DNA of 5,013 nucleotides. Source: Methanobrevibacter sp. GTDB taxonomy: Archaea > Methanobacteriota > Methanobacteria > Methanobacteriales > Methanobacteriaceae. This document shows, in pieces, positions 1 to 5,013 of the stretch (position 1 is its first letter; every line of letters starts with the position of its first letter). A model generated the notes under the pieces. That model was given only the letters and a program-made list of their open reading frames with translations, had not been told where the DNA came from and ran no database searches. The stretch spans positions 1-5,013 of the forward strand of contig JAGCLR010000305.1 in the NCBI GenBank assembly GCA_017646885.1, read 5' to 3'. The translations under genes were made by a program, and so were the position numbers.

Positions 1-314
1 AACTCCTCTTCACTAAAAAGGGCATATTGAAGATATTCCTTATAACCATTTAAAATAGCTTCAATGGATTCAACATCAATGGCTTTTTCAATGAGACCTT
101 TTTCAAAAAGACAGAGCGATACTGTTTTAATGCTTTCCTTAATCTGGCCAAATGTATTTAATTTAATTGCCAAAGAATCCATTTTCACTTTGCTTTCAGA
201 AAGCAAAATTGCAAAATCAGCATCTTCCTCATCAGGAAACTTGTTTACTTTAAATTCCTTAAGTCCTGCCCATTCCACTATTTGCCTACACATTGGAGTT
301 GTAACAACAATCAT
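1..314 (-). CDS. Conserved-looking hypothetical protein, N-terminal part (gene continues past the left edge)
   Basis: Reading the minus strand from an ATG at 314-312, 104 codons stay open to the window edge with no stop, so the gene is partial at its 3' end. The protein begins MIVVTTPMCRQIVEWAGL and continues with an acidic stretch (PDEEDAD, residues 27-33), then LLSESKVKMDSLAIKLNTF (about 37-55), which alternates like a beta-strand/helix in a small alpha/beta fold. There is no signal peptide or membrane segment. A strong Shine-Dalgarno site (TGAGGA on the minus strand, plus-strand positions 319-324) sits a normal distance upstream and settles the start. The gene is divergent from comB and shares its 157-bp upstream region. 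I do not recognise the family with confidence; a methanogen-specific conserved protein is my guess from the context. An ORF on the opposite strand (64-372) is its shadow. Confidence 0.8.
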   Translation of the reverse strand, partial: MIVVTTPMCRQIVEWAGLKEFKVNKFPDEEDADFAILLSESKVKMDSLAIKLNTFGQIKESIKTVSLCLFEKGLIEKAIDVESIEAILNGYKEYLQYALFSEEE

Positions 315-316
315 AA

Positions 317-400
317 TATTCCTCAAAATAATATACCGTAATAATATTCTCAAAAAATATTTTCCAAAATAGTATTCTCAAAATAATATTACTTATTAAG
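317..400. repeat. Degenerate 28-bp tandem repeat, three copies, between divergent genes
   Basis: The core TATTCTCAAAA begins at 345 and 373, and with one inserted C at 317, giving an exact 28-bp spacing (317-344, 345-372, 373-400). Copies 1 and 3 also share the following TAATAT; the rest of each unit is more diverged. A fourth unit from 401 shares only TATTA. Read on the minus strand, copies 1 to 3 are TTTTGAGGAATATTATGA, TTTTGAGAATATTATTA and TTTTGAGAATACTATTT, so each upstream copy resembles the ribosome-binding and start region of the leftward gene but without an ATG. It could be a degraded duplication of that leader or a set of operator sites. Low-complexity AT bias explains part of the similarity, but not the shared CTC and the constant period. 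Confidence 0.6.
319..324 (-). promoter_or_regulatory. Ribosome binding site of the leftward gene
   Basis: On the minus strand this reads TGAGGA, complementary to the archaeal 16S rRNA 3' end, about 5-6 nt before the ATG at 314-312. It supports the leftward reading of the first 314 bases. The same sequence lies inside the first copy of the 28-bp repeat that fills this gap. Confidence 0.65.
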
Positions 401-424
401 TATTATATATTACTAAATATAAAA
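401..424 (+). promoter_or_regulatory. Probable TATA-box region of comB
   Basis: TATTATATAT (401-410) and TAAATATAAAAG (413-424) are the best archaeal TATA-like elements before comB. A transcript starting about 25 nt downstream of either would have a leader of roughly 25-45 nt. The region is so AT-rich that the exact box cannot be chosen by eye. Confidence 0.4.
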
Positions 425-471
425 GTTATATCATTAAATAGATTAACTTCAAAAGCATTAGAGGCTAAAAA

Positions 472-1209
472 GTGAAAGTGAGTTTAAGTTTTGAAAAAGG
501 TTCCTCAAAAGACCTTTCCATAATGGTTGATGCATTAAGGGCAAGCAGCACAATTACAATTGCCTTGGATAAATTCAAGGAAATCTATCCTGTATATACA
601 CCAGAAGAAGCAAGGGAAATAGCTGAAATGGAAGATGCCGCTTTGGCAGGTGAGAGAACCGGCAGAACAATTGAAGGGTTTGAACTTGGAAACTCACCAG
701 GTGAAATGAAGGAATACGATGGTGGAAAGGATTCCTTGGTTCTTACAACAACCAATGGCGTTAGAACTTTAGAAAATATGGAATCTGAAATCATTTTGAT
801 TGGATCCTTCATTAATGCAAAGGCTTGTGCAAAGGCAGCATGCAATCTTGCAAGGGAACATATCGAAATCGTTATGGGTGGATTCGAAAGAACCTTTGCA
901 ATAGAGGACTTTTTAGCTGCTGGCGAAATATTATTCTGGATTCAAAAGGAATTGAATGAACAGGAAAAGCTAAATATCGATGATATAGATTACTTTAAAG
1001 AGGAAACCGGAATAACAGAATTCGCCCTTTCAGCAATCTTGGCAAGCAGAGACAAGGAAAAAGTGGAAAAGGTTTCCATCAAATCAAAATCAGGACGTCG
1101 TCTTGCATATTTGGGATATGAAGATGATGTTAATCTATGCGTCAAGGAAAACATTAGTGAAAATGTTGGAATCTATAAGGATGGGAAAATCACATTGTAC
1201 AATGAATAG
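472..1209 (+). CDS. comB: 2-phosphosulfolactate phosphatase (ComB)
   Basis: ComB is a Mg2+-dependent acid phosphatase that hydrolyses (2R)-2-phospho-3-sulfolactate to sulfolactate, the second step of the phosphoenolpyruvate/sulfite route to coenzyme M, the methyl carrier of methanogenesis; it acts in the cytoplasm. The 245-residue product has the usual family length and its signature blocks: VDALRAS (19-25), GERTG (60-64), GFELGNSP (69-76), TTTNG (92-96), EDFLAAG (145-151) and GRRLAYLGYEDDVNLC (208-223). The start is a GTG, chosen because GAGG at 461-464 lies 7 nt upstream and because the first strand of the fold (KVSLSF) precedes the VDALRAS block; the next ATG, at 523, would remove it. No other coenzyme M genes (comA, comC, comDE) are adjacent. 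From memory, M. thermautotrophicus has the same comB, TraB-type, DUF1922 order (MTH1182-1184). Family assignment is near certain; activity is inferred. Confidence 0.93.
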   Translation: MKVSLSFEKGSSKDLSIMVDALRASSTITIALDKFKEIYPVYTPEEAREIAEMEDAALAGERTGRTIEGFELGNSPGEMKEYDGGKDSLVLTTTNGVRTLENMESEIILIGSFINAKACAKAACNLAREHIEIVMGGFERTFAIEDFLAAGEILFWIQKELNEQEKLNIDDIDYFKEETGITEFALSAILASRDKEKVEKVSIKSKSGRRLAYLGYEDDVNLCVKENISENVGIYKDGKITLYNE

Positions 1210-1225
1210 ATTGCAATCGGACTGT

Positions 1226-1240
1226 CAAAAAGTTTATAAG
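1226..1240 (+). promoter_or_regulatory. Archaeal promoter (BRE plus TATA box) of the TraB-type gene
   Basis: CAAAAAG followed directly by TTTATAAG (1233-1240) matches the purine-rich BRE and the TTTAWATA-type box of methanogen promoters. Transcription would begin near 1262-1267, giving a leader of about 60 nt. It lies only 16 nt after the comB stop, so the two downstream genes probably have their own transcript, although read-through from comB cannot be excluded. No clear T-rich terminator is seen after comB. Confidence 0.6.
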
Positions 1241-1325
1241 TGTAATTGATATAATTAATATAAGAATTAATTAGTAATAATAAAAAGAACTTAAAAATGA
1301 AAAAACATTTTAAGAAGGATATCTG

Positions 1326-2492
1326 ATGATTAGAGAATGTTTAAAGATTATAGGAACTGCACATGTGTCTCAAAATAGTGCTGATGAGGTAAGGGCAGCT
1401 ATTTTAGAGGACCAACCTGATGTAGTGGCTATTGAATTGGATAGAGGACGATACCAAAGGTTAATGAATGAGAGAAACGGTATCGTGGAAGATGACTCAA
1501 TCCATATCACTAAAATCATTAAGGAAAACAAGGTAGGTGTTTTCCTAGTTACAACAATTCTTTCCTATATGCAAAACAAAATCGGTGAAGATGTGGACAT
1601 AAAGCCAGGGTCTGAAATGGTCGCTGCAATTGAAGCATCAGAAGAGATCGGCTGCAGAATTGCACTCATTGATAGAGACATTAACGTCACATTGCAAAGG
1701 GTATTGAACAATATGACCACTTGGGAAAAGCTTAAATTCATATATGGAATTGTTGGTTCAGTGTTCTCATCAGATGAAGAGGAATTGAACATTGAAGAGC
1801 TTAAAGAGCAATCCAATATTGACCAAGCAATGGAATACTTTAAGGAAATTTCCCCTGGAGCATACACTGCACTTGTTAAGGAAAGGGATGCATACCTTGC
1901 AAAAGGAATATTGGGCATTCCAGAAGATAAGGTAATAGCTGTTGTAGGTGCAGGGCATAGGGAAGGAATAATCGATTACCTTGACCACCCTGAAACACTT
2001 CCAAGCTACAGAGAGCTAAATGATATGGATAAGAAAGGGGGAATCCCTTGGATTAAAATCATTTTGGCTTTAATTCCAATTTCATTTGTTGTGATATTTT
2101 TTCTTGCTTGGATGAATGGAATCCATATAGAGGGAGACATTGTACAATTTGTTGTAATCAGTATGATAATGGGTTTTATAGGTTCAATTGTATCTGGATC
2201 TAAAATCCAATCTGCAATCATTGGAGGATTAGTTGCTCCACTTACCATTATTCACCCATTGCTTGCTGCAGGATGGTTCTCAGGACTTGCAGAAGCTAAA
2301 TTCAGAAGGGTGAGAAAACAGGACATTAACAATTTAGGAAAAATAGAAAGCTTTAGAGACTTATGGAATAACAATATCGTTAGAATCTTGCTTGTAGTTG
2401 TTGGAACAAACCTTGGAGTGAGCATTGCAACTCTAATAATCTTGCCTTCACAAGTGTTTATTCCTCTTTTCATGAAGATTTTTGGAGGTTAA
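1326..2492 (+). CDS. TraB/PrgY-family membrane protein (TIKI-like fold)
   Basis: This 388-residue protein matches the archaeal TraB/PrgY ('pheromone shutdown-related') family in length and layout. A cytoplasmic or peripheral domain (1-235) carries the GTAHVS motif (10-15), AIELDRGRY (35-43), ALIDRDI (113-119) and AVVGAGHREGI (205-215). The GxxH motif, the acidic ExD at 37-39 and H211 are the residue types proposed as metal ligands in the related TIKI metalloprotease clan; that this protein is a peptidase is inference. About four membrane segments follow (roughly 242-263, 271-290, 294-316, 351-372), with the basic loop KFRRVRKQD at 325-333. Start: ATG with AAGGA (1315-1319) 6 nt upstream. The family name comes from enterococcal plasmid pheromone control, which does not apply to a methanogen; the archaeal role is unknown. 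It is translationally close to the downstream zinc-ribbon gene. Confidence 0.88.
   Translation: MIRECLKIIGTAHVSQNSADEVRAAILEDQPDVVAIELDRGRYQRLMNERNGIVEDDSIHITKIIKENKVGVFLVTTILSYMQNKIGEDVDIKPGSEMVAAIEASEEIGCRIALIDRDINVTLQRVLNNMTTWEKLKFIYGIVGSVFSSDEEELNIEELKEQSNIDQAMEYFKEISPGAYTALVKERDAYLAKGILGIPEDKVIAVVGAGHREGIIDYLDHPETLPSYRELNDMDKKGGIPWIKIILALIPISFVVIFFLAWMNGIHIEGDIVQFVVISMIMGFIGSIVSGSKIQSAIIGGLVAPLTIIHPLLAAGWFSGLAEAKFRRVRKQDINNLGKIESFRDLWNNNIVRILLVVVGTNLGVSIATLIILPSQVFIPLFMKIFGG
2484..2488 (+). promoter_or_regulatory. Ribosome binding site inside the end of the TraB-type gene; decides the next start
   Basis: GGAGG lies in the last codons of the TraB-type gene, 8 nt before ATG 2497. It makes the alternative TTG at 2482 very unlikely as a start, because that codon overlaps the Shine-Dalgarno site itself and has none of its own. 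The arrangement suggests translational coupling of the two genes. Confidence 0.75.
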
Positions 2493-2496
2493 ATAT

Positions 2497-2757
2497 ATGT
2501 ACGTGATATTCAGATGCGACTGTGGAAGAGTTTTATATGCTAAAAAAGGAGTTGCTACAAGAAAATGCACTTGTGGAAAAACAATTAAAGTGAAAAGTCG
2601 CAGAATCCTTCAAAGAGTGGAAACTGCAGAGGATGCAACATATGCAGTCCAAAAGATGCAAGAGGAAATCTATGGTGGATCCATGTTCAGCACTGCAGAG
2701 GAATTTAAACAGAATAAGTTCCTCAATCAAATTGATAGGAAAATGAAAGAACTATAA
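2497..2757 (+). CDS. Small zinc-ribbon protein, DUF1922 family (MTH1184-like)
   Basis: The 86-residue product begins MYVIFRCDCGRVLYAKKG and matches, from memory, the small M. thermautotrophicus protein MTH1184 (about 71 residues, solved by NMR), the type member of DUF1922. Two Cys-x-Cys pairs (C7/C9 and C24/C26), each followed by Gly, form a compact probable Zn2+ site; a basic stretch KVKSRR (31-36) follows, then a largely helical, charged C-terminal half (about 42-86). That tail is about 15 residues longer than I recall for MTH1184. The ATG at 2497 is preferred to the in-frame TTG at 2482 because GGAGG (2484-2488) is correctly spaced only for the ATG, and because the homologue starts at the same place. 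It begins 4 nt after the TraB-type stop codon, so the two are almost certainly one transcript. No function is known; nucleic-acid or protein binding is a guess. Confidence 0.85.
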   Translation: MYVIFRCDCGRVLYAKKGVATRKCTCGKTIKVKSRRILQRVETAEDATYAVQKMQEEIYGGSMFSTAEEFKQNKFLNQIDRKMKEL

Positions 2758-2783
2758 TCAGATTTTATCCACATCATAATTTT

Positions 2784-2848
2784 AAAAATCATTAAAATAT
2801 TACCAAAATTATGTAAAATATAGCAAAATTATTAAAAAATTATAAAAA
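2784..2848. other. Seven helically phased A-tracts (predicted curved DNA)
   Basis: Runs of four to six A residues begin at 2784, 2794, 2805, 2815, 2825, 2834 and 2844, that is every 9-11 bp, close to one helical turn. Lines of 20 bp from 2781 also resemble one another (2801-2820 and 2821-2840 agree at about 16 of 20 positions), so this may be an old short tandem duplication. Phased A-tracts are known to bend DNA; placed about 80-140 bp upstream of the promoter of the CNNM gene, they could position archaeal histones or affect transcription. It is not coding on either strand as far as I can see. Confidence 0.6.
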
Positions 2849-2852
2849 TAAT

Positions 2853-2865
2853 GCATTTCAAATGC
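2853..2865. repeat. 13-bp dyad, GCATTT-C-AAATGC
   Basis: A perfect 6-bp inverted repeat around a single C, lying between the phased A-tracts and the first TATA candidate (2881). It is too tight to form an RNA hairpin but has the shape of a site for a dimeric DNA-binding protein. It contains the only G/C-bearing palindrome in this gap. A chance occurrence is possible. Confidence 0.35.
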
Positions 2866-2880
2866 TAAAAAAACATTAAA

Positions 2881-2890
2881 TTTATAAATA
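2881..2890 (+). promoter_or_regulatory. Upstream TATA-box candidate for the CNNM gene
   Basis: TTTATAAATA preceded by an A-rich stretch matches the archaeal box. Use of this box would start transcripts near 2910, giving a leader of about 105 nt. It is secondary to the stronger candidate at 2926. Confidence 0.35.
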
Positions 2891-2916
2891 GAATTAATAA
2901 ATATCATATTGCTTAT

Positions 2917-2937
2917 AAAAAAGTCTTTATATAAATA
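2917..2937 (+). promoter_or_regulatory. Main promoter candidate (BRE plus TATA box) of the CNNM/antiporter operon
   Basis: AAAAAAG (2917-2923) followed after TC by TTTATATAAATA (2926-2937) is the best match in the gap to a methanogen promoter. Transcription from about 2955-2962 would leave a leader of about 60 nt before ATG 3018, similar to the layout before the TraB-type gene. No terminator hairpin is visible between the previous gene's stop codon and this site; only short T runs near 2763 and 2780. Confidence 0.55.
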
Positions 2938-3017
2938 GAAATATATTACTATATAAAGAGAAATATTATTTTTAATTAAAAATTTGAAATTATAAATTGT
3001 TTAAGGACTTAATGGAA

Positions 3018-4355
3018 ATGGACTCGATAATTATAGGAATTGAAATTTTAGTAATAATAATTTTAATTGTGCTTAATGGACTTTTCTCCCTTGCAGAAAT
3101 TGCTGTTGTATCCACAAGAAGAATCAGGATGCAAAAAATCGCAGAAGATGGGAATAAAAGAGCATTACTTGTTTTAGACTTTATGGATAATGTCAGTGAC
3201 TTCTTATCCACTGTACAAATCGGTATAACATTCACTGCAATTATCACAGGGGCAATTGGTGGAACTACTTTTTCTGAACCTATGGGTAATTTCTTTAGCC
3301 CATACATTCCTTACAGTTACCAATTAAGCTTCATATTTGTTATTCTTGTTACTACATACTTTACAATCCTCATTGGTGAAATTGTACCTAAAAGAATGGC
3401 ATTGAACGACCCTGAAGGATATTCATTGAAAACTGCAAAATTCATGCAAATAAGCTCATGGATCTGCAAGCCGATTGTCAGATTGCTTGACAGCTCTACC
3501 AACCTTGCTCTTAGAATTGTTGGTTCCAAGCCAAAAGAGGATATTGTAACTGAAGAGGAAGTCAAGCTTCTTATTGAAGAAGGTATTGAAGACGGAACCA
3601 TTGCAGAAGAGGAAGAAGACATCATTAAAAGGGTGTTCCGTTTAGATGACCAAAAAGTGGATATGATCATGACTCCAAGAAGTGAAATCATCTGGATAGA
3701 CTTGGAAGATGACTTGGAAGAAAACAAGGAAAGAATCATCAACAGTAAAAGATCCATTTTCCCTGTAGCTGAAGGGGAGTTAGATGACTTCATTGGTGTA
3801 GTTCAAGCAAAAGACCTATTAAGTGAAATCTTCTCTGGCAAAGATGTTGATATTAAGGCAACCATTAAATCTCCATTGGTTGTACCTGAAAACATGCTTG
3901 CAATGGACTTGCTTCAAGAGTTTAAGGAAAACAGGGAATATGTTCATATGGTACTTGTTGTGGATGAATTCGGTAGTGTTGTAGGATTGATTACACTAAA
4001 CGACCTTCTTGAAGGAATCGTAGGAGACATTCCTGGTATTGATGAAGAGGATGACCCTCAAGCAATTGAACGTAAAGACAATTCCTGGTTGATTGACGGT
4101 AGATTCTCCATTGAAGACTTTAAATATTTATTTGATATCGAAGAAGAAATGCCTAATGAAGTTGAAGACGGATATACAACCATTGCAGGATTCATTTTAT
4201 CACATGCAGGTAAAATCCCAGATACTGGAGAAATATTCCAAGAAGGCAAATTCACTTTTGAGATTGTAGATATGGATGCTAATCATATCGATAAAATCTT
4301 AGTGAAAATAGATGAAGATTACGATAAATCAAATCTTGAAAATGAAGAGGACTAG
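3018..4355 (+). CDS. CNNM/CorC-type membrane protein with CBS pair (putative Mg2+ efflux, HlyC/CorC family)
   Basis: The 445-residue product has the full three-part architecture of the family. A CNNM (DUF21) membrane domain occupies about 1-175, with helices near 3-22, 61-85 and 101-122 and conserved blocks NGLFSLAEIAVVSTRR (20-35), STVQIGITFTA (64-74) and GEIVPKRMALNDP (120-132). A CBS-domain pair follows (about 211-332; MTPRSE 218-223, VVDEFGSVVGLITLNDLLEG 324-343 at its end), then the CorC_HlyC C-terminal domain (about 350-432; DGRFSIEDF, GYTTIAGFIL). Characterised archaeal and bacterial members export Mg2+ in exchange for Na+, with CBS domains sensing Mg-ATP; the 'hemolysin' label common in databases is misleading. 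Start: ATG 3018 is chosen because AAGGA (3003-3007) is spaced suitably; ATG 3012 and TTG 2997 are in-frame alternatives, and TTG has no upstream Shine-Dalgarno site. The next gene follows after 11 nt. Confidence 0.9.
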   Translation: MDSIIIGIEILVIIILIVLNGLFSLAEIAVVSTRRIRMQKIAEDGNKRALLVLDFMDNVSDFLSTVQIGITFTAIITGAIGGTTFSEPMGNFFSPYIPYSYQLSFIFVILVTTYFTILIGEIVPKRMALNDPEGYSLKTAKFMQISSWICKPIVRLLDSSTNLALRIVGSKPKEDIVTEEEVKLLIEEGIEDGTIAEEEEDIIKRVFRLDDQKVDMIMTPRSEIIWIDLEDDLEENKERIINSKRSIFPVAEGELDDFIGVVQAKDLLSEIFSGKDVDIKATIKSPLVVPENMLAMDLLQEFKENREYVHMVLVVDEFGSVVGLITLNDLLEGIVGDIPGIDEEDDPQAIERKDNSWLIDGRFSIEDFKYLFDIEEEMPNEVEDGYTTIAGFILSHAGKIPDTGEIFQEGKFTFEIVDMDANHIDKILVKIDEDYDKSNLENEED

Positions 4356-4358
4356 GAG
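4354..4358 (+). promoter_or_regulatory. Ribosome binding site of the antiporter gene, overlapping the CNNM stop codon
   Basis: AGGAG shares two bases with the TAG stop (4353-4355) and lies 8 nt before ATG 4367. This fixes the antiporter start and ties the two genes into one transcript. Confidence 0.7.
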
Positions 4359-4366
4359 AAAAATTA

Positions 4367-5013
4367 ATGGAATTAATATTACAAATTATTTTACTTATTA
4401 TTGGATTTGTACTTTTGATTAAAGGTGCAGATGTATTTGTAGATGGTGCAAGTAACGTTGCATATAACTTAAAGATACCTACCATAATCGTAGGTTTGAC
4501 AATTGTGGCATTTGGTACAAGTGCTCCAGAGGCTGCAGTTTCAATTACTTCCGCATTTGCTGGAACCAATGCAATATCATTAGGAAACGTAATAGGTAGT
4601 AACATCTTCAACATTTTAGCAGTAGTTGGTGTTTCCGCATTGCTTGGAACCTTGACTGTAGATAAAATCTTAATTAAAAGGGATTTCCCATTTTTAGTCA
4701 TCTCTACAATAGGTTTGCTTGTAATAGCTATGATATTTGGAGAATTAAGCAGACTCTGCGGTATAATATTCTTGATTATCATTATCGCTTATGTTTATCG
4801 TCTTGTTCAGGAAGCAAGAAAAGATAAGGAAGCAATGTCTGAAGAGATTGAAGTGAAACTTTCAATACCAAAAGCATTCATTTATATCATAATAGGTATT
4901 GCAGGTATCATTATAGGTTCTGACTTGGTTGTAGATGGTGCAAGTTTCATAGCCAGCACATTTGGATTAAGTGATGTGCTCATTGGTCTTACCATTGTTG
5001 CAATAGGAACTTC
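4367..5013 (+). CDS. CaCA-family sodium/calcium antiporter (NCX/YrbG type), N-terminal part, cut by the right edge
   Basis: The 215 codons present encode a very hydrophobic protein with the diagnostic alpha-1 repeat of cation/Ca2+ exchangers: GLTIVAFGTSAPEAAVSI (43-60) and GNVIGSNIFNIL (73-84). The ion-binding residues known from the M. jannaschii NCX structure have clear equivalents here (T51, S52, E55, S78, N82, an offset of one). A charged cytoplasmic loop (about 145-165, QEARKDKEAMSEEIEVK) separates the halves; the second, inverted half begins with GSDLVVDGASFIA, echoing KGADVFVDGASNVA (19-32), and reaches GLTIVAIGTS at the edge, where the alpha-2 repeat is cut. Normal length is about 310-330 residues, so roughly one third is missing from the window, not from the gene. 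The expected reaction is Na+-driven Ca2+ extrusion; ion specificity is inferred. An antisense ORF at 4279-4782 is a shadow. Confidence 0.92.
   Translation, partial: MELILQIILLIIGFVLLIKGADVFVDGASNVAYNLKIPTIIVGLTIVAFGTSAPEAAVSITSAFAGTNAISLGNVIGSNIFNILAVVGVSALLGTLTVDKILIKRDFPFLVISTIGLLVIAMIFGELSRLCGIIFLIIIIAYVYRLVQEARKDKEAMSEEIEVKLSIPKAFIYIIIGIAGIIIGSDLVVDGASFIASTFGLSDVLIGLTIVAIGT

Noticed and set aside
64..372. 102-residue plus-strand ORF over the left end
   Set aside because: It is antisense to the better minus-strand frame, lacks a Shine-Dalgarno site, runs into the AT-rich repeat region and its composition (Ser/Phe/Ile-rich) is typical of a shadow frame.
317..400. A CRISPR array, suggested by regularly spaced repeats
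   Set aside because: The repeats are short, AT-rich, degenerate and directly tandem, without unique spacers of constant size, and no cas gene is present.
2968..2983. 16-bp perfect palindrome ATTTTTAATTAAAAAT in the leader of the CNNM gene
   Set aside because: It consists only of A and T in a region of more than 85 percent AT, where such palindromes are expected by chance; any hairpin would be weak.
2758..2996. A riboswitch or small RNA gene in the long gap
   Set aside because: The stretch is almost entirely A/T with no stable stems or known riboswitch signatures, and the likely leader after the TATA box is only about 60 nt.
2997..3017. TTG at 2997 or ATG at 3012 as start of the CNNM gene
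   Set aside because: TTG has no upstream ribosome site, and AAGGA at 3003-3007 is only 4 nt from ATG 3012 but well placed for ATG 3018. ATG 3012 is not excluded.
4279..4782. 167-residue minus-strand ORF
   Set aside because: It overlaps the end of the CNNM gene and the start of the antiporter, both of which have clear family motifs and ribosome sites; the antisense translation shows no recognisable motif.

Overview
The window looks like a piece of a low-GC methanogen chromosome, most likely Methanobrevibacter or a close relative in the Methanobacteriales. The evidence is a coenzyme M biosynthesis gene (comB), a TraB/PrgY-family membrane protein followed by a small two-CxC zinc-ribbon protein of the DUF1922 type (the family of M. 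thermautotrophicus MTH1184), archaeal TATA-type promoter motifs in very AT-rich gaps, and Shine-Dalgarno sites of the GAGG/GGAGG kind. No rRNA, tRNA, CRISPR array, transposase or phage gene is visible.

Layout: (1) positions 1-314, minus strand: the N-terminal 104 codons of a gene that runs off the left edge. It has a clear Shine-Dalgarno site, and I do not recognise the product. (2) 315-471: a divergent intergenic region with a degenerate 28-bp tandem repeat. (3) 472-1209, plus strand: comB, 2-phosphosulfolactate phosphatase, starting at GTG. (4) 1210-1325: a promoter gap with a good TATA box. (5) 1326-2492 and 2497-2757: TraB-family protein and DUF1922 zinc ribbon, tightly coupled (4-nt gap, the second gene's Shine-Dalgarno site lying inside the end of the first). 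(6) 2758-3017: a non-coding gap of about 260 bp with seven A-tracts in near-perfect helical phase, a 13-bp dyad and two TATA-box candidates. (7) 3018-4355: a CNNM/CorC-type membrane protein with a CBS pair. (8) 4367-5013 and beyond: a CaCA-family cation/Ca2+ antiporter, cut by the right edge.

The last two genes form a probable two-gene cation-transport operon; both families are, in characterised members, coupled to Na+, which fits a methanogen with a primary Na+ gradient. comB is a metabolic singleton here, apart from its divergent neighbour. The functional link between the TraB-type protein and the zinc ribbon is unknown. The coding content is mostly conserved core methanogen material. The features most worth a second look are non-coding: the phased A-tracts and the duplicated leader repeats. 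I see no convincing new defence, mobile or biosynthetic system.
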